Origin: an uncultured Clostridia bacterium
GTDB taxonomy: Bacteria; Bacillota; Clostridia; Oscillospirales; Ruminococcaceae
DNA: 63,842 nt
Assembly (NCBI GenBank): GCA_947624745.1
Contig: CANQLR010000013.1
Span: 1-63,842, forward strand
Direction of reading: 5' to 3'
Shown: piece after piece, positions 44,372-52,742 of the stretch
Position numbering within the stretch: position 1 is the first letter of the stretch
How the letters are laid out: the number at the start of each line of letters is the position of its first letter
Notes under the pieces: generated by a model
The model's input: the letters and a program-made list of their open reading frames with translations, nothing else
Database searches by the model: none
What the model was told of the DNA's origin: nothing
Translations under genes and position numbers: made by a program

Positions 44372-45544
44372 TCACTCCCCAAACAGCTCCTCCTCGCTCA
44401 CGGCAAAATAGACCGTCTGCTGCCGCTCCAAATCAATATACCTGATCATATATTTTCCGTCCGAATACCCGGCGACATACCCCGCCGCCACGCCCTCCTG
44501 CGGGATGTTCGCCCGAACCTCCTTCCCGTCCGAGAGCCGCCTGACGGTGTTTTCGCCGGAAGCGATATCGCCGAAAATGTACCCGTTTACGACCGCCGTA
44601 TCGTTTCCGTTAAAGTCCTTGATGAATATCTCCCTGCCGTCCGGGCTCACGATAAGCGTGTCCGCGCCGTCCGAATATATCGCCGCGCCCTCCTTTATCT
44701 GCGCATATATCGGAAGCACCGGGGCGCTCGGGTCCGCCGCCCGCTTTTCGTGGGCGGATACTATCTTTTCGGGCAGTTCCCATTCCGAGATCACGAGCGT
44801 TTCAAGGTCGATCTTCCCGTACTCGGTCAGGCTGACCCGGCGAAGCTCCGCGCCGTTATGCTCCCTCGCTTCAAGGCTGTCGCCGTCCCACCAGTCGGCG
44901 TCCTCCTCCTGATAATTCAGGATATAATACAGCTCGCCGCCTATCTCTCCGCAAAAGGTAACGCCCGCCGTATACCCCTCGCACAGAAGCACCTTCGCGA
45001 TGAGATCTTTTTTTGCATAGTCGTACCCGCAGAGATACATCTCGCGCATTCCTTCGGGCTTGCCCTCGGGGTGCTCGTTCACTCCGCCGAAATACAAAAC
45101 GCCGTTTTTAAAGGCCGCGCTCGCGCCCTCGGGGACGGTTATCCCGTCGACTTCGCCGCATTTTGCCCTCCCGGTCCCGTCGATGGCGGCCTTATATACG
45201 TTCAGGCTGCCCCGCGGCAGGTTTCCCTCGTAATAGCTTTGGTTCCCGAACCAGTAAATGCTCCCGCCGACGATAACCGGGTGATTGTCCATTCCGAGCG
45301 CCGAGCAGCTCTCGTCGGTGTGGGGGCAGTTCGGCCTCGGGCAGATAAAAACATCGGCGCCGGTCGAAAGATCGGCAAAATGAAGCCTTCTGCCGACGTC
45401 GACATAAAGCTCTCCGCCCTCGTATCCGAAAAAGTCGTTGTAGTCGATCACGAAGCAGTCGGAGGGCTCTGCCTCCGTCCCCGCCCTATCCCCGCAGCCC
45501 GCAAGAAGCGCCGCCGCCAAAAGGATAACAAAGAATTTTTTCAT
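44372..45544 (-). CDS. Lipoprotein with CxRPNCxH motif, paralogue C
   Basis: 390 residues, start at 45544 after AGAGGTGTTTTGC. Lipobox LLAGCGDRA. The motif is CPRPNCPHTDESCSALG, one residue shorter than in A and B. Propeller-like strands follow (SIYWFGNQ, VLYFGGVN, ELYYILNY, GYIFGDIA), and the end is SEEELFGE. Own promoter-like sequences overlap an AATTAT/ATAATT inverted repeat in the 60 bases upstream. Confidence 0.78.
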   Translation of the reverse strand: MKKFFVILLAAALLAGCGDRAGTEAEPSDCFVIDYNDFFGYEGGELYVDVGRRLHFADLSTGADVFICPRPNCPHTDESCSALGMDNHPVIVGGSIYWFGNQSYYEGNLPRGSLNVYKAAIDGTGRAKCGEVDGITVPEGASAAFKNGVLYFGGVNEHPEGKPEGMREMYLCGYDYAKKDLIAKVLLCEGYTAGVTFCGEIGGELYYILNYQEEDADWWDGDSLEAREHNGAELRRVSLTEYGKIDLETLVISEWELPEKIVSAHEKRAADPSAPVLPIYAQIKEGAAIYSDGADTLIVSPDGREIFIKDFNGNDTAVVNGYIFGDIASGENTVRRLSDGKEVRANIPQEGVAAGYVAGYSDGKYMIRYIDLERQQTVYFAVSEEELFGE

Positions 45545-45604
45545 GCAAAACACCTCTTTTGCTTAATTATGCTATTGTATAATTAGAAAGCAAAGACCCG
45601 CCCC

Positions 45605-46597
45605 TCACGCCCTCTCGAAAAGCTCGCTTTCGGGGATTTTTTTGTATTTCGTGTCTGTCACAAGCCCGTTTTCGTCGGTCACAAACTCCGAAACGATGTA
45701 TCCGTCCTCGGTCTCCGCGGCGATGTGACAGTTTGCGTTCTTAACTTTATATTTCTCCCCGGTCCGATAGTTCACCGCCTCGCCGCCCGGCGCGATCAGC
45801 ACCTCCCCGACAAGCCGATACCCCTCGCCCTCGAACGAAAAAACCTCGCCCGACTCGCAAATTATCTCGCAGCGGCCGCCGTTTTCGACCTGCATCGCCC
45901 CGCCCGAGATCTGCTTCACGTCGCCGTCGATATACTCAATATCAAGGCTTTTCGGGTCGACCGAGATGTTGATCTCCTCCGCCTTTTGGGAGATATCCTC
46001 CGGGAATCTGTAAAGCTCTATAACTATTTTCCCGCCGAAAAAGCCCAAAATGTCGGCCTGCCCGCTCTCACCTTCAAGAATTTTCCTTGTGAGGTCGAGC
46101 TTCTCGCCGAATTCTGCGGTCGCGGGGTCCTCGCGGGAAACGCCCGATCTGTCGTCCCGCATGATGGCTGTTTCGTCGTGAAACTCGCCGTTTTCAAAGC
46201 TGCGGAAATGCTTAAGCCAGTAAATTTTCTCGCCGATCGGAATGACCGGCTCGTTGTCGAATCCGAGCGCAAAACAGGCCTCGGGGTCGGTGTGGGGGCA
46301 GTTCGGCTTGGGGCAGACCGCCGCCTCGACGCCGGATATCGCGTCAAAGTAGTAAAGCGCCCTGACCGTTTTGTAGGCGGGCAGCCGCTTGCCGCCGACG
46401 GTGTAAAAGGCGCCGTCCTCCGGCTAGCCCTTGTCCATGCGGCTTTTCACGTAGTAGAGCCCGTCCCCGCGGCTCGAATAAATCCCGTTCACCCAGTACG
46501 CCTCCGCGCTGCCGGCAACTCTCCGGCCCCGGCCCCAGCCCCCGCACGAGCAGAGCATAAGCGCGAAACCAATAAGCAGGCAAAATAATTTTTTCAT
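45605..46597 (-). pseudogene. Lipoprotein with CxRPNCxH motif, paralogue D, interrupted by a nonsense codon
   Basis: Would encode 330 residues from the ATG at 46597, with lipobox MLCSCGGW and the motif CPKPNCPHTDPEACFALG, ending IPESELFERA. A single in-frame TAG at 46424-46426 (codon 58) stops translation just before the motif; the frame is otherwise open and unchanged. Shorter than A-C because it lacks a middle section. The promoter is intact, so the inactivation looks recent. Sequencing error is possible. Confidence 0.75.
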
Positions 46598-46616
46598 ATA
46601 AACACCTCTTAGCTTT

Positions 46617-46645
46617 ATTATACCACTGTATAATCGAGATGTCAA
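46617..46645 (-). promoter_or_regulatory. Promoter of lipoprotein D with palindromic operator
   Basis: Minus strand TTGACA (46640-46645), 17 bases, TATAAT (46617-46622). The perfect inverted repeat ATTATAC-AGTG-GTATAAT overlaps the -10 box, so a repressor could bind there. Confidence 0.7.
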
Positions 46646-46659
46646 TAGGTTTTGGGGGA

Positions 46660-47165
46660 TTAGAGTGGGGGTGGGGAGGTTTGGCGAGCTTCTCTCTGCT
46701 ACTGTAAAGCACGAATACCGAGAAGGTTTCGCCGGCCTTTCCTCAAAAGGCCGCGGGAATCCAAAGGGCAGAGCCCTTTGGTCGCGACCGCAGTCGCGAA
46801 ATCCCCTACGCATTAGCGAACGCAGGACGGGGAGGAGTAATCAGCCCGCCCCCGGGCGAAGCCGCCGCTCCGGCGGGTTCGCTGCGCAACGGGCACTAAG
46901 GTACGAGTCAGAAGTCGATATGGCGTTGCGTTCTCGCCGGGGGTTCCCTATTTGCCGAGCGGGGAGCGAGGCAAAGAAAAGGCGGTGCTTAGCAGCTAAT
47001 GCAAGTGTTGCGCTGTAAGTGGGGCGGCATTTCCTTATTTGCAGAGCTGGGAGTGAGGCAAACTCTGCTTTCAACTGGGGTTTAGCAGGCGGTTCGGACG
47101 TTACGCCATGGTCGGGGCGAAGCCCGGGGTGTGCGCGGAGCGCGCACCTCGGGCTTCGCCCCGTC
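46660..47165. repeat. Hairpin-repeat island 7 (one diverged three-hairpin unit and one single-hairpin unit)
   Basis: At about 46725-46806 the arms GGTTTCGC and GCGAAATCC enclose GGCCTTT/AAAAGGCC, CCAAAGGGC/GCCCTTTGG and TCGCGAC/GTCGCGA, the same three-hairpin plan with entirely different stems. At 47115-47163 the usual arms enclose only one hairpin (GTGCGC/GCGCAC). An R2 copy lies between. No gene. Confidence 0.75.
46845..47114 (-). repeat. R2 dispersed repeat, copy 3 (reverse)
   Basis: Reverse-strand copy combining blocks seen in both other copies, including CATGGCGTAACGTCCG, two TTTGCC/GGCAAA-type stems, CTTACAGCGC, GACTCGTACCTTAGTGCCCG and CGTTGCGCAGCG. Confidence 0.78.
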
Positions 47166-47190
47166 ACCCCACCCCTCGAAATCCAAAGAA

Positions 47191-47218
47191 AACTGCCGGA
47201 GCCCCCTCTCCGGCAGTT
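47191..47218 (-). terminator. Terminator after yigZ
   Basis: Ten-base-pair perfect stem AACTGCCGGA/TCCGGCAGTT; on the minus strand it is followed by a T-rich TTTTCTTTGG. Confidence 0.75.
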
Positions 47219-47268
47219 GCATCATATGACCCTCTTTATCTCCCCGCCCCGCTGCTCGTTCCCCTTCC

Positions 47269-47886
47269 CTACACCTCCCCCTCATACGTTTCCCCGGTCT
47301 TGATCTCCGCCTTACCGCCGGAGAGCTCGGTGACGGCGGCTGTAAAGGCTTCGCAGGACTCCTCGGGGAGGGTGAGGCTCAGGGTCACTTCCTCGCCGAA
47401 ATCCTGGGAGTTGGTCCTGGCGCCGGACTCGGGCAGAAGGCGCAGGATACGCTCATAAAAGGTGTAGGCGAAGCGCAGTTCAACGTCGCGGACGTTTCGC
47501 ATCTCCCTGACCCCGGCCGCCTTGAGCCCGCCCGAGGCCGCCGAGGAATACGCCCGCGTGAGGCCGCCCTTCCCGAGAAGTATCCCCCCGAAATACCTCG
47601 TGACCACCACCGCGACGTCCTTAAGGCCGCTTTTCTGGATCGCGTCCAGGATCGGCGCGCCTGCGGTCCCCTGGGGCTCGCCGTCGTCCGAAAATCGGGT
47701 CTCGCCGCCCTCGCGAAGCGTGTAGGCATAGCAGTTGTGCCAGGCGCGGCGATGCTCGGCCCTAACCGATTCAATGAACGCCGCCGCCTCTTCCGAGGTC
47801 GAGACGGGGGCGACCTGCGCGATAAACTCGCTTTTTTCAATGATTATGCTGTCGGACGCACGTTTTTTCACTGTTTTGTATGCCAT
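47269..47886 (-). CDS. yigZ: YigZ/IMPACT family protein
   Basis: 205 residues. N-terminal UPF0029/IMPACT domain with SEFIAQVAPV, HRRAWHNCYAYTLREG, FSDDGEPQGTAGAPIL and VVVTRYFGGILLGKGGLTRAYS (in two parts), then a C-terminal domain with the ferredoxin-like fold of DUF1949. The IMPACT family is linked to translation control in eukaryotes; bacterial function is unclear. Its 5' end is duplicated upstream at 48091-48202. Confidence 0.92.
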   Translation of the reverse strand: MAYKTVKKRASDSIIIEKSEFIAQVAPVSTSEEAAAFIESVRAEHRRAWHNCYAYTLREGGETRFSDDGEPQGTAGAPILDAIQKSGLKDVAVVVTRYFGGILLGKGGLTRAYSSAASGGLKAAGVREMRNVRDVELRFAYTFYERILRLLPESGARTNSQDFGEEVTLSLTLPEESCEAFTAAVTELSGGKAEIKTGETYEGEV

Positions 47887-47903
47887 AGCTCACCAACTTT
47901 TCA
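47792..47903. repeat. Direct repeat, copy inside the yigZ 5' end
   Basis: About 112 bases covering the yigZ leader and first 33 codons; nearly identical to 48091-48202 (offset 299, about five differences). Confidence 0.85.
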
Positions 47904-48052
47904 AAAATATGTCTTGATATTTTGATCCGCGCCGCGCCCTGAATTAAGCTCAATTCGAGCAGGCGCAGGGTCTGATCACCGGGATATACAAATTTTGCCT
48001 GTGTATTATTGTCATTATCGACGTAAATAAGCTTTCTTAACGGCTGCTTCAT
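47837..48052 (-). CDS. Small hypothetical protein between the yigZ duplicates
   Basis: 71 residues starting MKQPLRKLIYVDNDNN, with AGGA 14 bases upstream, overlapping the yigZ start region. No known family. It could be a real small protein or simply the open part of the DNA between the two duplicates. Confidence 0.3.
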   Translation of the reverse strand: MKQPLRKLIYVDNDNNTQAKFVYPGDQTLRLLELSLIQGAARIKISRHIFEKLVSYGIQNSEKTCVRQHNH

Positions 48053-48090
48053 GCCGTACTTTTTGTTCCTGAAATTCTCACCCTCAATCC

Positions 48091-48202
48091 TCCGAGGTCG
48101 AGACGGGGGCGACCTGCGCGATAAACTCGCTTTTTTCAATGATTATGCTGTCCGACGCTCGTTTTTTCACTGTTTTATATGCCATAGCTCACCAACTCTT
48201 CC
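48091..48202 (-). pseudogene. Truncated duplicate of the yigZ 5' end
   Basis: On the minus strand this reads MAYKTVKKRASDSIII and continues as in yigZ through VAPVSTSE, then reaches a TGA at codon 34. It is the first 32 codons of yigZ plus a few bases of leader, repeated 299 bases upstream of the real gene. It would give a 33-residue peptide. Confidence 0.75.
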
Positions 48203-48232
48203 AAATTATGTTGCGCATTTTTTTGATAAAAC

Positions 48233-48259
48233 AAAAAGAGGGGATATGCCCCTCTTTTT
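48233..48259 (-). terminator. rpmE terminator
   Basis: AAAAAGAGGGG-ATATG-CCCCTCTTTTT hairpin immediately after the L31 stop; symmetrical, so it may work on both strands. Confidence 0.85.
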
Positions 48260-48260
48260 C

Positions 48261-48476
48261 TTACTTCTTCTCGTTGCCGAGGCCGTAGCGCCTGTTGAAG
48301 CGGTCTACGCGTCCGCCGGTGTCGACCAGCTTCTGCTTACCCGTGAAGAACGGGTGGCACTTCGAACAAATTTCTACCTTGATATTCTGCTTGGTCGAGC
48401 GGGTCTCGATGACGTTGCCGCAGGCGCAGGTTATGGTAGTGGCCTCGTAGTTGGGATGAATACCTTCCTTGGGCAT
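48261..48476 (-). CDS. rpmE: Ribosomal protein L31
   Basis: 71 residues. Component of the 50S subunit bridging to the 30S head. The zinc-binding type, with CAC...C..C pattern ([15 protein letters not shown]). In many bacteria zinc limitation replaces it by a Cys-less paralogue. AGGAAGGAG precedes the ATG; own promoter and terminator. Confidence 0.97.
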   Translation of the reverse strand: MPKEGIHPNYEATTITCACGNVIETRSTKQNIKVEICSKCHPFFTGKQKLVDTGGRVDRFNRRYGLGNEKK

Positions 48477-48618
48477 GATTATGCTCCTTCCTGAATTAAA
48501 ATCGCGGGATGCGCGGCGTCAGAGCGCCGTTACAGCCCATTTTCCCGAATAGCAGCCCATCATCCCGATTCAGACAGTAGTGCTATATGGTGAACGGATG
48601 TGATACATTCGCCTAAAG

Positions 48619-48647
48619 ATTATACCACACCTTTTTTAAAATTGCAA
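48619..48647 (-). promoter_or_regulatory. rpmE promoter
   Basis: Minus strand TTGCAA (48642-48647), 17 bases ending TGG, TATAAT (48619-48624). The 140-base leader has no recognised element. Confidence 0.75.
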
Positions 48648-48669
48648 GCCTTTTTTTAAATTTTTTCTG

Positions 48670-49779
48670 TCAGTCTATAAAGTCCTTCACCTTGTTCGAG
48701 CGGTTCGGGTGGCGGAGCTTCCTTAAGGCCTTCGCCTCTATCTGACGGATCCTTTCGCGGGTGACGTTGAACATCTGCCCGACCTCCTCGAGGGTGCGGC
48801 TGCGGCCGTCCTCAAGACCGAAGCGAAGGCGAAGGACCTTCTCCTCGCGGTCGGTAAGAGTGGAGAGCACCTGGTTTATCTGCTCCTTCAAAAGAACAAG
48901 GGAAGCGGCCTCGGTCGGCTCGGGGGCGTTTTCGTCCGGGATAAAGTCACCAAGGTGGCTGTCCTCCTCCTCGCCGATAGGAGTTTCGAGAGAAACGGGG
49001 TCCTGGGCTATGCGGAGTATCTCGCGGACGCGATCAACAGGCATATCGAGAGCCTGGGCGATCTCGTCGGCCGTCGGGTCTCTGCCGTTTTGGTGCAAAA
49101 GCTGGCTCGAGGTCTTTTTGACCTTCGTGATGGTCTCGACCATGTGGACGGGGATCCTTATTGTTCTTGCCTGGTCGGCGATGGCGCGGGTGATCGACTG
49201 GCGTATCCACCAGGTCGCGTAGGTCGAGAACTTGAAGCCCTTGGTGTAGTCGAATTTTTCGACCGCCTTGATGAGGCCGAGGTTGCCCTCCTGAATGAGG
49301 TCCAAAAAGTGCATTCCCCTGCCGCCGTAGCGCTTCGCTATCGAGACGACGAGGCGAAGATTCGCTTCGGCAAGGCGCTTTTTCGCGGCTTTGTCGCCAT
49401 CCTTCATTCGCTGGGCGAGTTCAATTTCCTCCTCGGGGGTCAGAAGCGGGACCTTGCCTATCTCCTTGAGATAAATTTTGACGGGGTCGTCGATCGCGAT
49501 GGCGTCCATTGCCGCCGGGTCGAGGTCGTCGTCGAGGTCATGGTCGCCGTCCAGAAGGGGCTCGTCCATGTCGATCAGCTCGTCGAGGTTTTCGGTCTCC
49601 ATGACGATGTCGTCGATGATGACTATGCCGTTGGCGGCGCAGGTCTCGTAAAAGCTGTCGATCTTGTCGACGTCGTAGTCGAGTTCCTCGAGCGCCTCGG
49701 TTATCTCACGGGTGGTGAGCTTGCCGGTCGCCTTGCCGCTTGCCAGCAGCGATTCGATTGTTACTTTCTTCTCGCTCAT
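48670..49779 (-). CDS. rpoD: Primary RNA polymerase sigma factor RpoD/SigA
   Basis: 369 residues, the usual length of Firmicutes SigA. Region 1.1 (about 1-75), region 1.2 ([12 protein letters not shown]), region 2 with [20 protein letters not shown] (-10 recognition and core binding), region 3 and region 4 with the helix-turn-helix [23 protein letters not shown] are all intact. It should read the TTGACA/TATAAT promoters seen throughout the window. Last gene of dgt-dnaG-rpoD. Confidence 0.97.
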   Translation of the reverse strand: MSEKKVTIESLLASGKATGKLTTREITEALEELDYDVDKIDSFYETCAANGIVIIDDIVMETENLDELIDMDEPLLDGDHDLDDDLDPAAMDAIAIDDPVKIYLKEIGKVPLLTPEEEIELAQRMKDGDKAAKKRLAEANLRLVVSIAKRYGGRGMHFLDLIQEGNLGLIKAVEKFDYTKGFKFSTYATWWIRQSITRAIADQARTIRIPVHMVETITKVKKTSSQLLHQNGRDPTADEIAQALDMPVDRVREILRIAQDPVSLETPIGEEEDSHLGDFIPDENAPEPTEAASLVLLKEQINQVLSTLTDREEKVLRLRFGLEDGRSRTLEEVGQMFNVTRERIRQIEAKALRKLRHPNRSNKVKDFID

Positions 49780-49805
49780 AATTTGCCTCCAAAATATGTA
49801 TTAGA

Positions 49806-51554
49806 TCAAAGCTTTTTTTGTCTTAACCTCATTAAGTATTCCTGATCGAGCTCCTCGTCGCCGCCGCTGCGGCTGCGGTCCTTTAAGATCGCCGTGCAGT
49901 CGTCGACGGCCTGCTTGTTGACCGGGATCTCGCGGGAGCGGGCCAATATCCTTGATATTCTGCCCATTTCGTCGGCCGAAAATTCGCCGCCGAGGGACGA
50001 AAGCCCTATATCAAGGCCGTTTTCGCGGGATAAAAGCATTTTTTCGTAGACCCGGCGGTGAAACGACGTTACAAAATCGTCGGGAGAAAGCTTTGAAAAA
50101 ATTTCCTCCGCGCCGTCCTGATTCGTCAGAAGGTAGGCCAAAATGTCCTCCTCGGCCCGCGATTCCTTCGGGTGGTCGGCCGCCTCGGGGTTCAGGGCGT
50201 CCCTTTTCGGGGGCTGGGTCATCTCGTTTTTTATCTTTCGCTCCTCGCGGCGGCGGTTTTTCTTCCAAACCGATTCGATCTCGGCCTTGATTATCTGCTT
50301 GTCCACGCCCTGCTCGGCCGCGATCTTTGAGATGTAGACCTCGCGCTCGATGCGGTTTTCTATGCCCGCTAAAAGCTCGACCGCGCGGCGGAGATAATCG
50401 ACCCGGCCGAGGTCGTCGCTCATGTCTACCGAGCTTTTTAAGTTCGCGAGCTCGTATTCGGTCGAGCCCTCGGAGCCGTTTAATAAGACCCTGAAGTGGT
50501 CGGCTCCGTAGATCTTCAGGTAATCGTCGACGTCCTTGACGCCGTCGCCGTTCAGCCTTACGACGCGGGTCTTGAGGCCCACGGCGGAGAGGATCGAAAT
50601 GGCGTTTTTGGTGGCCTTGCGGCCTGCCTCGTCGGCGTCGTAGCAAATTATCACTTCGTCGCAGTACTGGCTCATGAGGCGGGCATGCTCGCCGGTGATG
50701 GCGGTGCCGCAGGTGGCTACGGCCTCCTTAAAGCCCGCTTGGTGAAGGCTTACGACGTCGACGTTGCCTTCGCACAGGATGAGCCTGTGGGATTTGACCG
50801 ACTCGTTTTTTGCGAAATTGAGGGCAAAAAGAGTGCGGCTTTTTTTGTAGAGCGCCGTTTCGCGGGAGTTGAGATATTTTCCTCCCGAGGCGCTCGGGTC
50901 GAGCGTTCTTCCGGAGAACGCGCATACGTTTCCGCGGAGGTCGAATATCGGGAAGACCACGCGGTTCACGAAAAAGTCGAAGCTGCGGCCGTTTTTTTCG
51001 CTCAGAAGGCTTGCTGAAATGAGCTCGCGTTCGCTGTAGCCGAGGGCAAGCATGTGGTTTTTAAGGCTTGTCCAGCGGTTCGGCGCAACGCCTATGCCGA
51101 AGCTCTTTATCGTCTCCGGCTTTAGCCGCCGCTTTTGCAGTAAATATGTAAGTCCCTCGCGGCCGTCGTCGGCCGTGAGATTTTTGTAGTAAAACCTTGC
51201 GGCCTCGCGGTTCATTTCTATCAGGCGCTTGCGGTCGCGGCTCGCCCGGTCGTCGTAGCCGTCCTCGGGCATAGCAAGTCCCGCGCGTGAGGCCAGAAGC
51301 TTTACCGCCTCGATGTAGTCGAGGTTCTCTATCTTCATTATAAAGGTGATGACGTCGCCGCCCGCGTGACAGCCGAAGCAGTAGAAGCTCTCGGTGTCGG
51401 GATAAACTACGCAGGAGGGCGTTTTTTCGGAGTGGAACGGGCAGAGGCAGTTCAGGTTGCGTCCCGCGCGCTTCAAGGTCACATAGCTTTTCATGACCTC
51501 GTCTATCGGGTTTCGGGCCTTGAGCTGTTCCAAAAATTCCGCAGGCAGCGGCAC
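49806..51554 (-). CDS. dnaG: DNA primase
   Basis: 582 residues from a GTG start (AGGAAG seven bases upstream). Synthesises RNA primers at the replication fork. The N-terminal CHC2 zinc finger (CPFHSEKTPSCVVYP ... CFGCHAGG) is followed by the catalytic core with TOPRIM acidic residues in ILCEGNVDVVS and ICYDADEAG, and a C-terminal helicase-interaction domain. Classical order upstream of rpoD in Firmicutes. Confidence 0.97.
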   Translation of the reverse strand: MPLPAEFLEQLKARNPIDEVMKSYVTLKRAGRNLNCLCPFHSEKTPSCVVYPDTESFYCFGCHAGGDVITFIMKIENLDYIEAVKLLASRAGLAMPEDGYDDRASRDRKRLIEMNREAARFYYKNLTADDGREGLTYLLQKRRLKPETIKSFGIGVAPNRWTSLKNHMLALGYSERELISASLLSEKNGRSFDFFVNRVVFPIFDLRGNVCAFSGRTLDPSASGGKYLNSRETALYKKSRTLFALNFAKNESVKSHRLILCEGNVDVVSLHQAGFKEAVATCGTAITGEHARLMSQYCDEVIICYDADEAGRKATKNAISILSAVGLKTRVVRLNGDGVKDVDDYLKIYGADHFRVLLNGSEGSTEYELANLKSSVDMSDDLGRVDYLRRAVELLAGIENRIEREVYISKIAAEQGVDKQIIKAEIESVWKKNRRREERKIKNEMTQPPKRDALNPEAADHPKESRAEEDILAYLLTNQDGAEEIFSKLSPDDFVTSFHRRVYEKMLLSRENGLDIGLSSLGGEFSADEMGRISRILARSREIPVNKQAVDDCTAILKDRSRSGGDEELDQEYLMRLRQKKL

Positions 51555-51570
51555 GGTATCACTTCCTTAG

Positions 51571-52569
51571 CTAAATGCGCTCCCAATCCTTGGGAACGAA
51601 GATCTCCATAAATGCCCGCGTGCAGTAGCCGTCGGACATGCCGGCGATGTAGTCGAGCACCGCCGTTTCGACGTCGAAGCGCTCGCTCAAAAGCTTGTAC
51701 TCGTCGGGGAGCTTTTCGGGCCTGTCCATGAAGTAACGGTAGAGCATCTCGATCATCGTCTTTGCCTTCGACTCCTCCGACTTGCAGACGGGGTTGCGGT
51801 AGACGTTCGCGAACATGAACGCGGAAAGCTCGTCCTTGGCCTTCGCAACCTCCTCGGAATAGCAAAGCTTTTCCGCCCCGCTTTCGACGATAGAGCTCAC
51901 CAAAGAGGTTATCCGCTGCGACTTTGTCTTCCCCAAAACGTCGGTCGCGAACCGCGGAAGATCCCCGGCAGAGATCACCCCGGCGCGGATAGCGTCCTCG
52001 ATATCGTGGTTGATGTAGGCGATGACGTCGGCCAGCCGAACGACGCGTCCCTCACGCGTTTCGGCGACCATGTCGGTGTGCTTCAGGATTCCGTCCTTGA
52101 CCTCGTGGGTGAGATTTAAGCCCCGGCCGCCCTTTTCGATGTACTCGACCACCCGGATAGACTGCTCGTAGTGCTTGAAGCCCTTCGAGGAGACGTCGTT
52201 CAGGATCTGCTCGCCCGCGTGGCCGAACGGCGTGTGGCCGAGATCGTGCCCCAAAGCTATCGCCTCGGTGAGGTCCTCGTTCAGGCGAAGCGCACGGGAA
52301 ATCGTCCTCGCGATCTGGCTGACCTCGAGCGTGTGGGTGAGGCGGGTGCGGTAGTGGTCGCCGGTCGGGTTCAAAAACACCTGAGTTTTTCTTTTGAGCC
52401 GCGCGAAGGCGTTGCAGTGGATTATGCGGTCGCGGTCGCGCTGGAAGTCGGTGCGAAGGGTATCCGGCTTGTTTTCGGGGCGGGAGCGGCCCTTTGTCTC
52501 GGCGCTTCTGGCCGCAAGCGGTGAAAGAACATTTTTTTCCATGTTTTCCGTGTATTCCCTTGGGGTCAT
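51571..52569 (-). CDS. dgt: dGTP triphosphohydrolase-like HD protein
   Basis: 332 residues from the ATG at 52569, preceded by GGGAGG; an in-frame ATG further upstream lacks such a site. HD-domain metal ligands are in RLTHTLEVSQ and GHDLGHTPFGHAGE, with the paired Asp in the downstream helix (ADVIAYINHDIEDA). Releases triphosphate from dGTP or other dNTPs. First gene of the operon with dnaG (16 bases apart); this order is common in Clostridia. Confidence 0.93.
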   Translation of the reverse strand: MTPREYTENMEKNVLSPLAARSAETKGRSRPENKPDTLRTDFQRDRDRIIHCNAFARLKRKTQVFLNPTGDHYRTRLTHTLEVSQIARTISRALRLNEDLTEAIALGHDLGHTPFGHAGEQILNDVSSKGFKHYEQSIRVVEYIEKGGRGLNLTHEVKDGILKHTDMVAETREGRVVRLADVIAYINHDIEDAIRAGVISAGDLPRFATDVLGKTKSQRITSLVSSIVESGAEKLCYSEEVAKAKDELSAFMFANVYRNPVCKSEESKAKTMIEMLYRYFMDRPEKLPDEYKLLSERFDVETAVLDYIAGMSDGYCTRAFMEIFVPKDWERI

Positions 52570-52742
52570 GCCACACCTCCCGATTTCGTCAAAAATCCTT
52601 ACACTTTTATATACAACGGCGGGCGGCGGGGGACCTACAAAAAATGAGGGGAGGGAGGGAAATTTGGAGGAATGCACAAAAATGGGGAGGGAGGATTGGG
52701 GAAGGTGACGGGAGGGGGCAATTTGCCTCTCGTTTTTTCATC

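Noticed and set aside
45605-46597. Stop-codon recoding (pyrrolysine or amber reassignment) because of in-frame TAG in lipoprotein D and the recombinase
   Set aside because: TAG ends normal genes such as prfB and the carboxypeptidase; the recombinase also has an in-frame TGA and has lost its N-terminus. Pseudogenes explain both.
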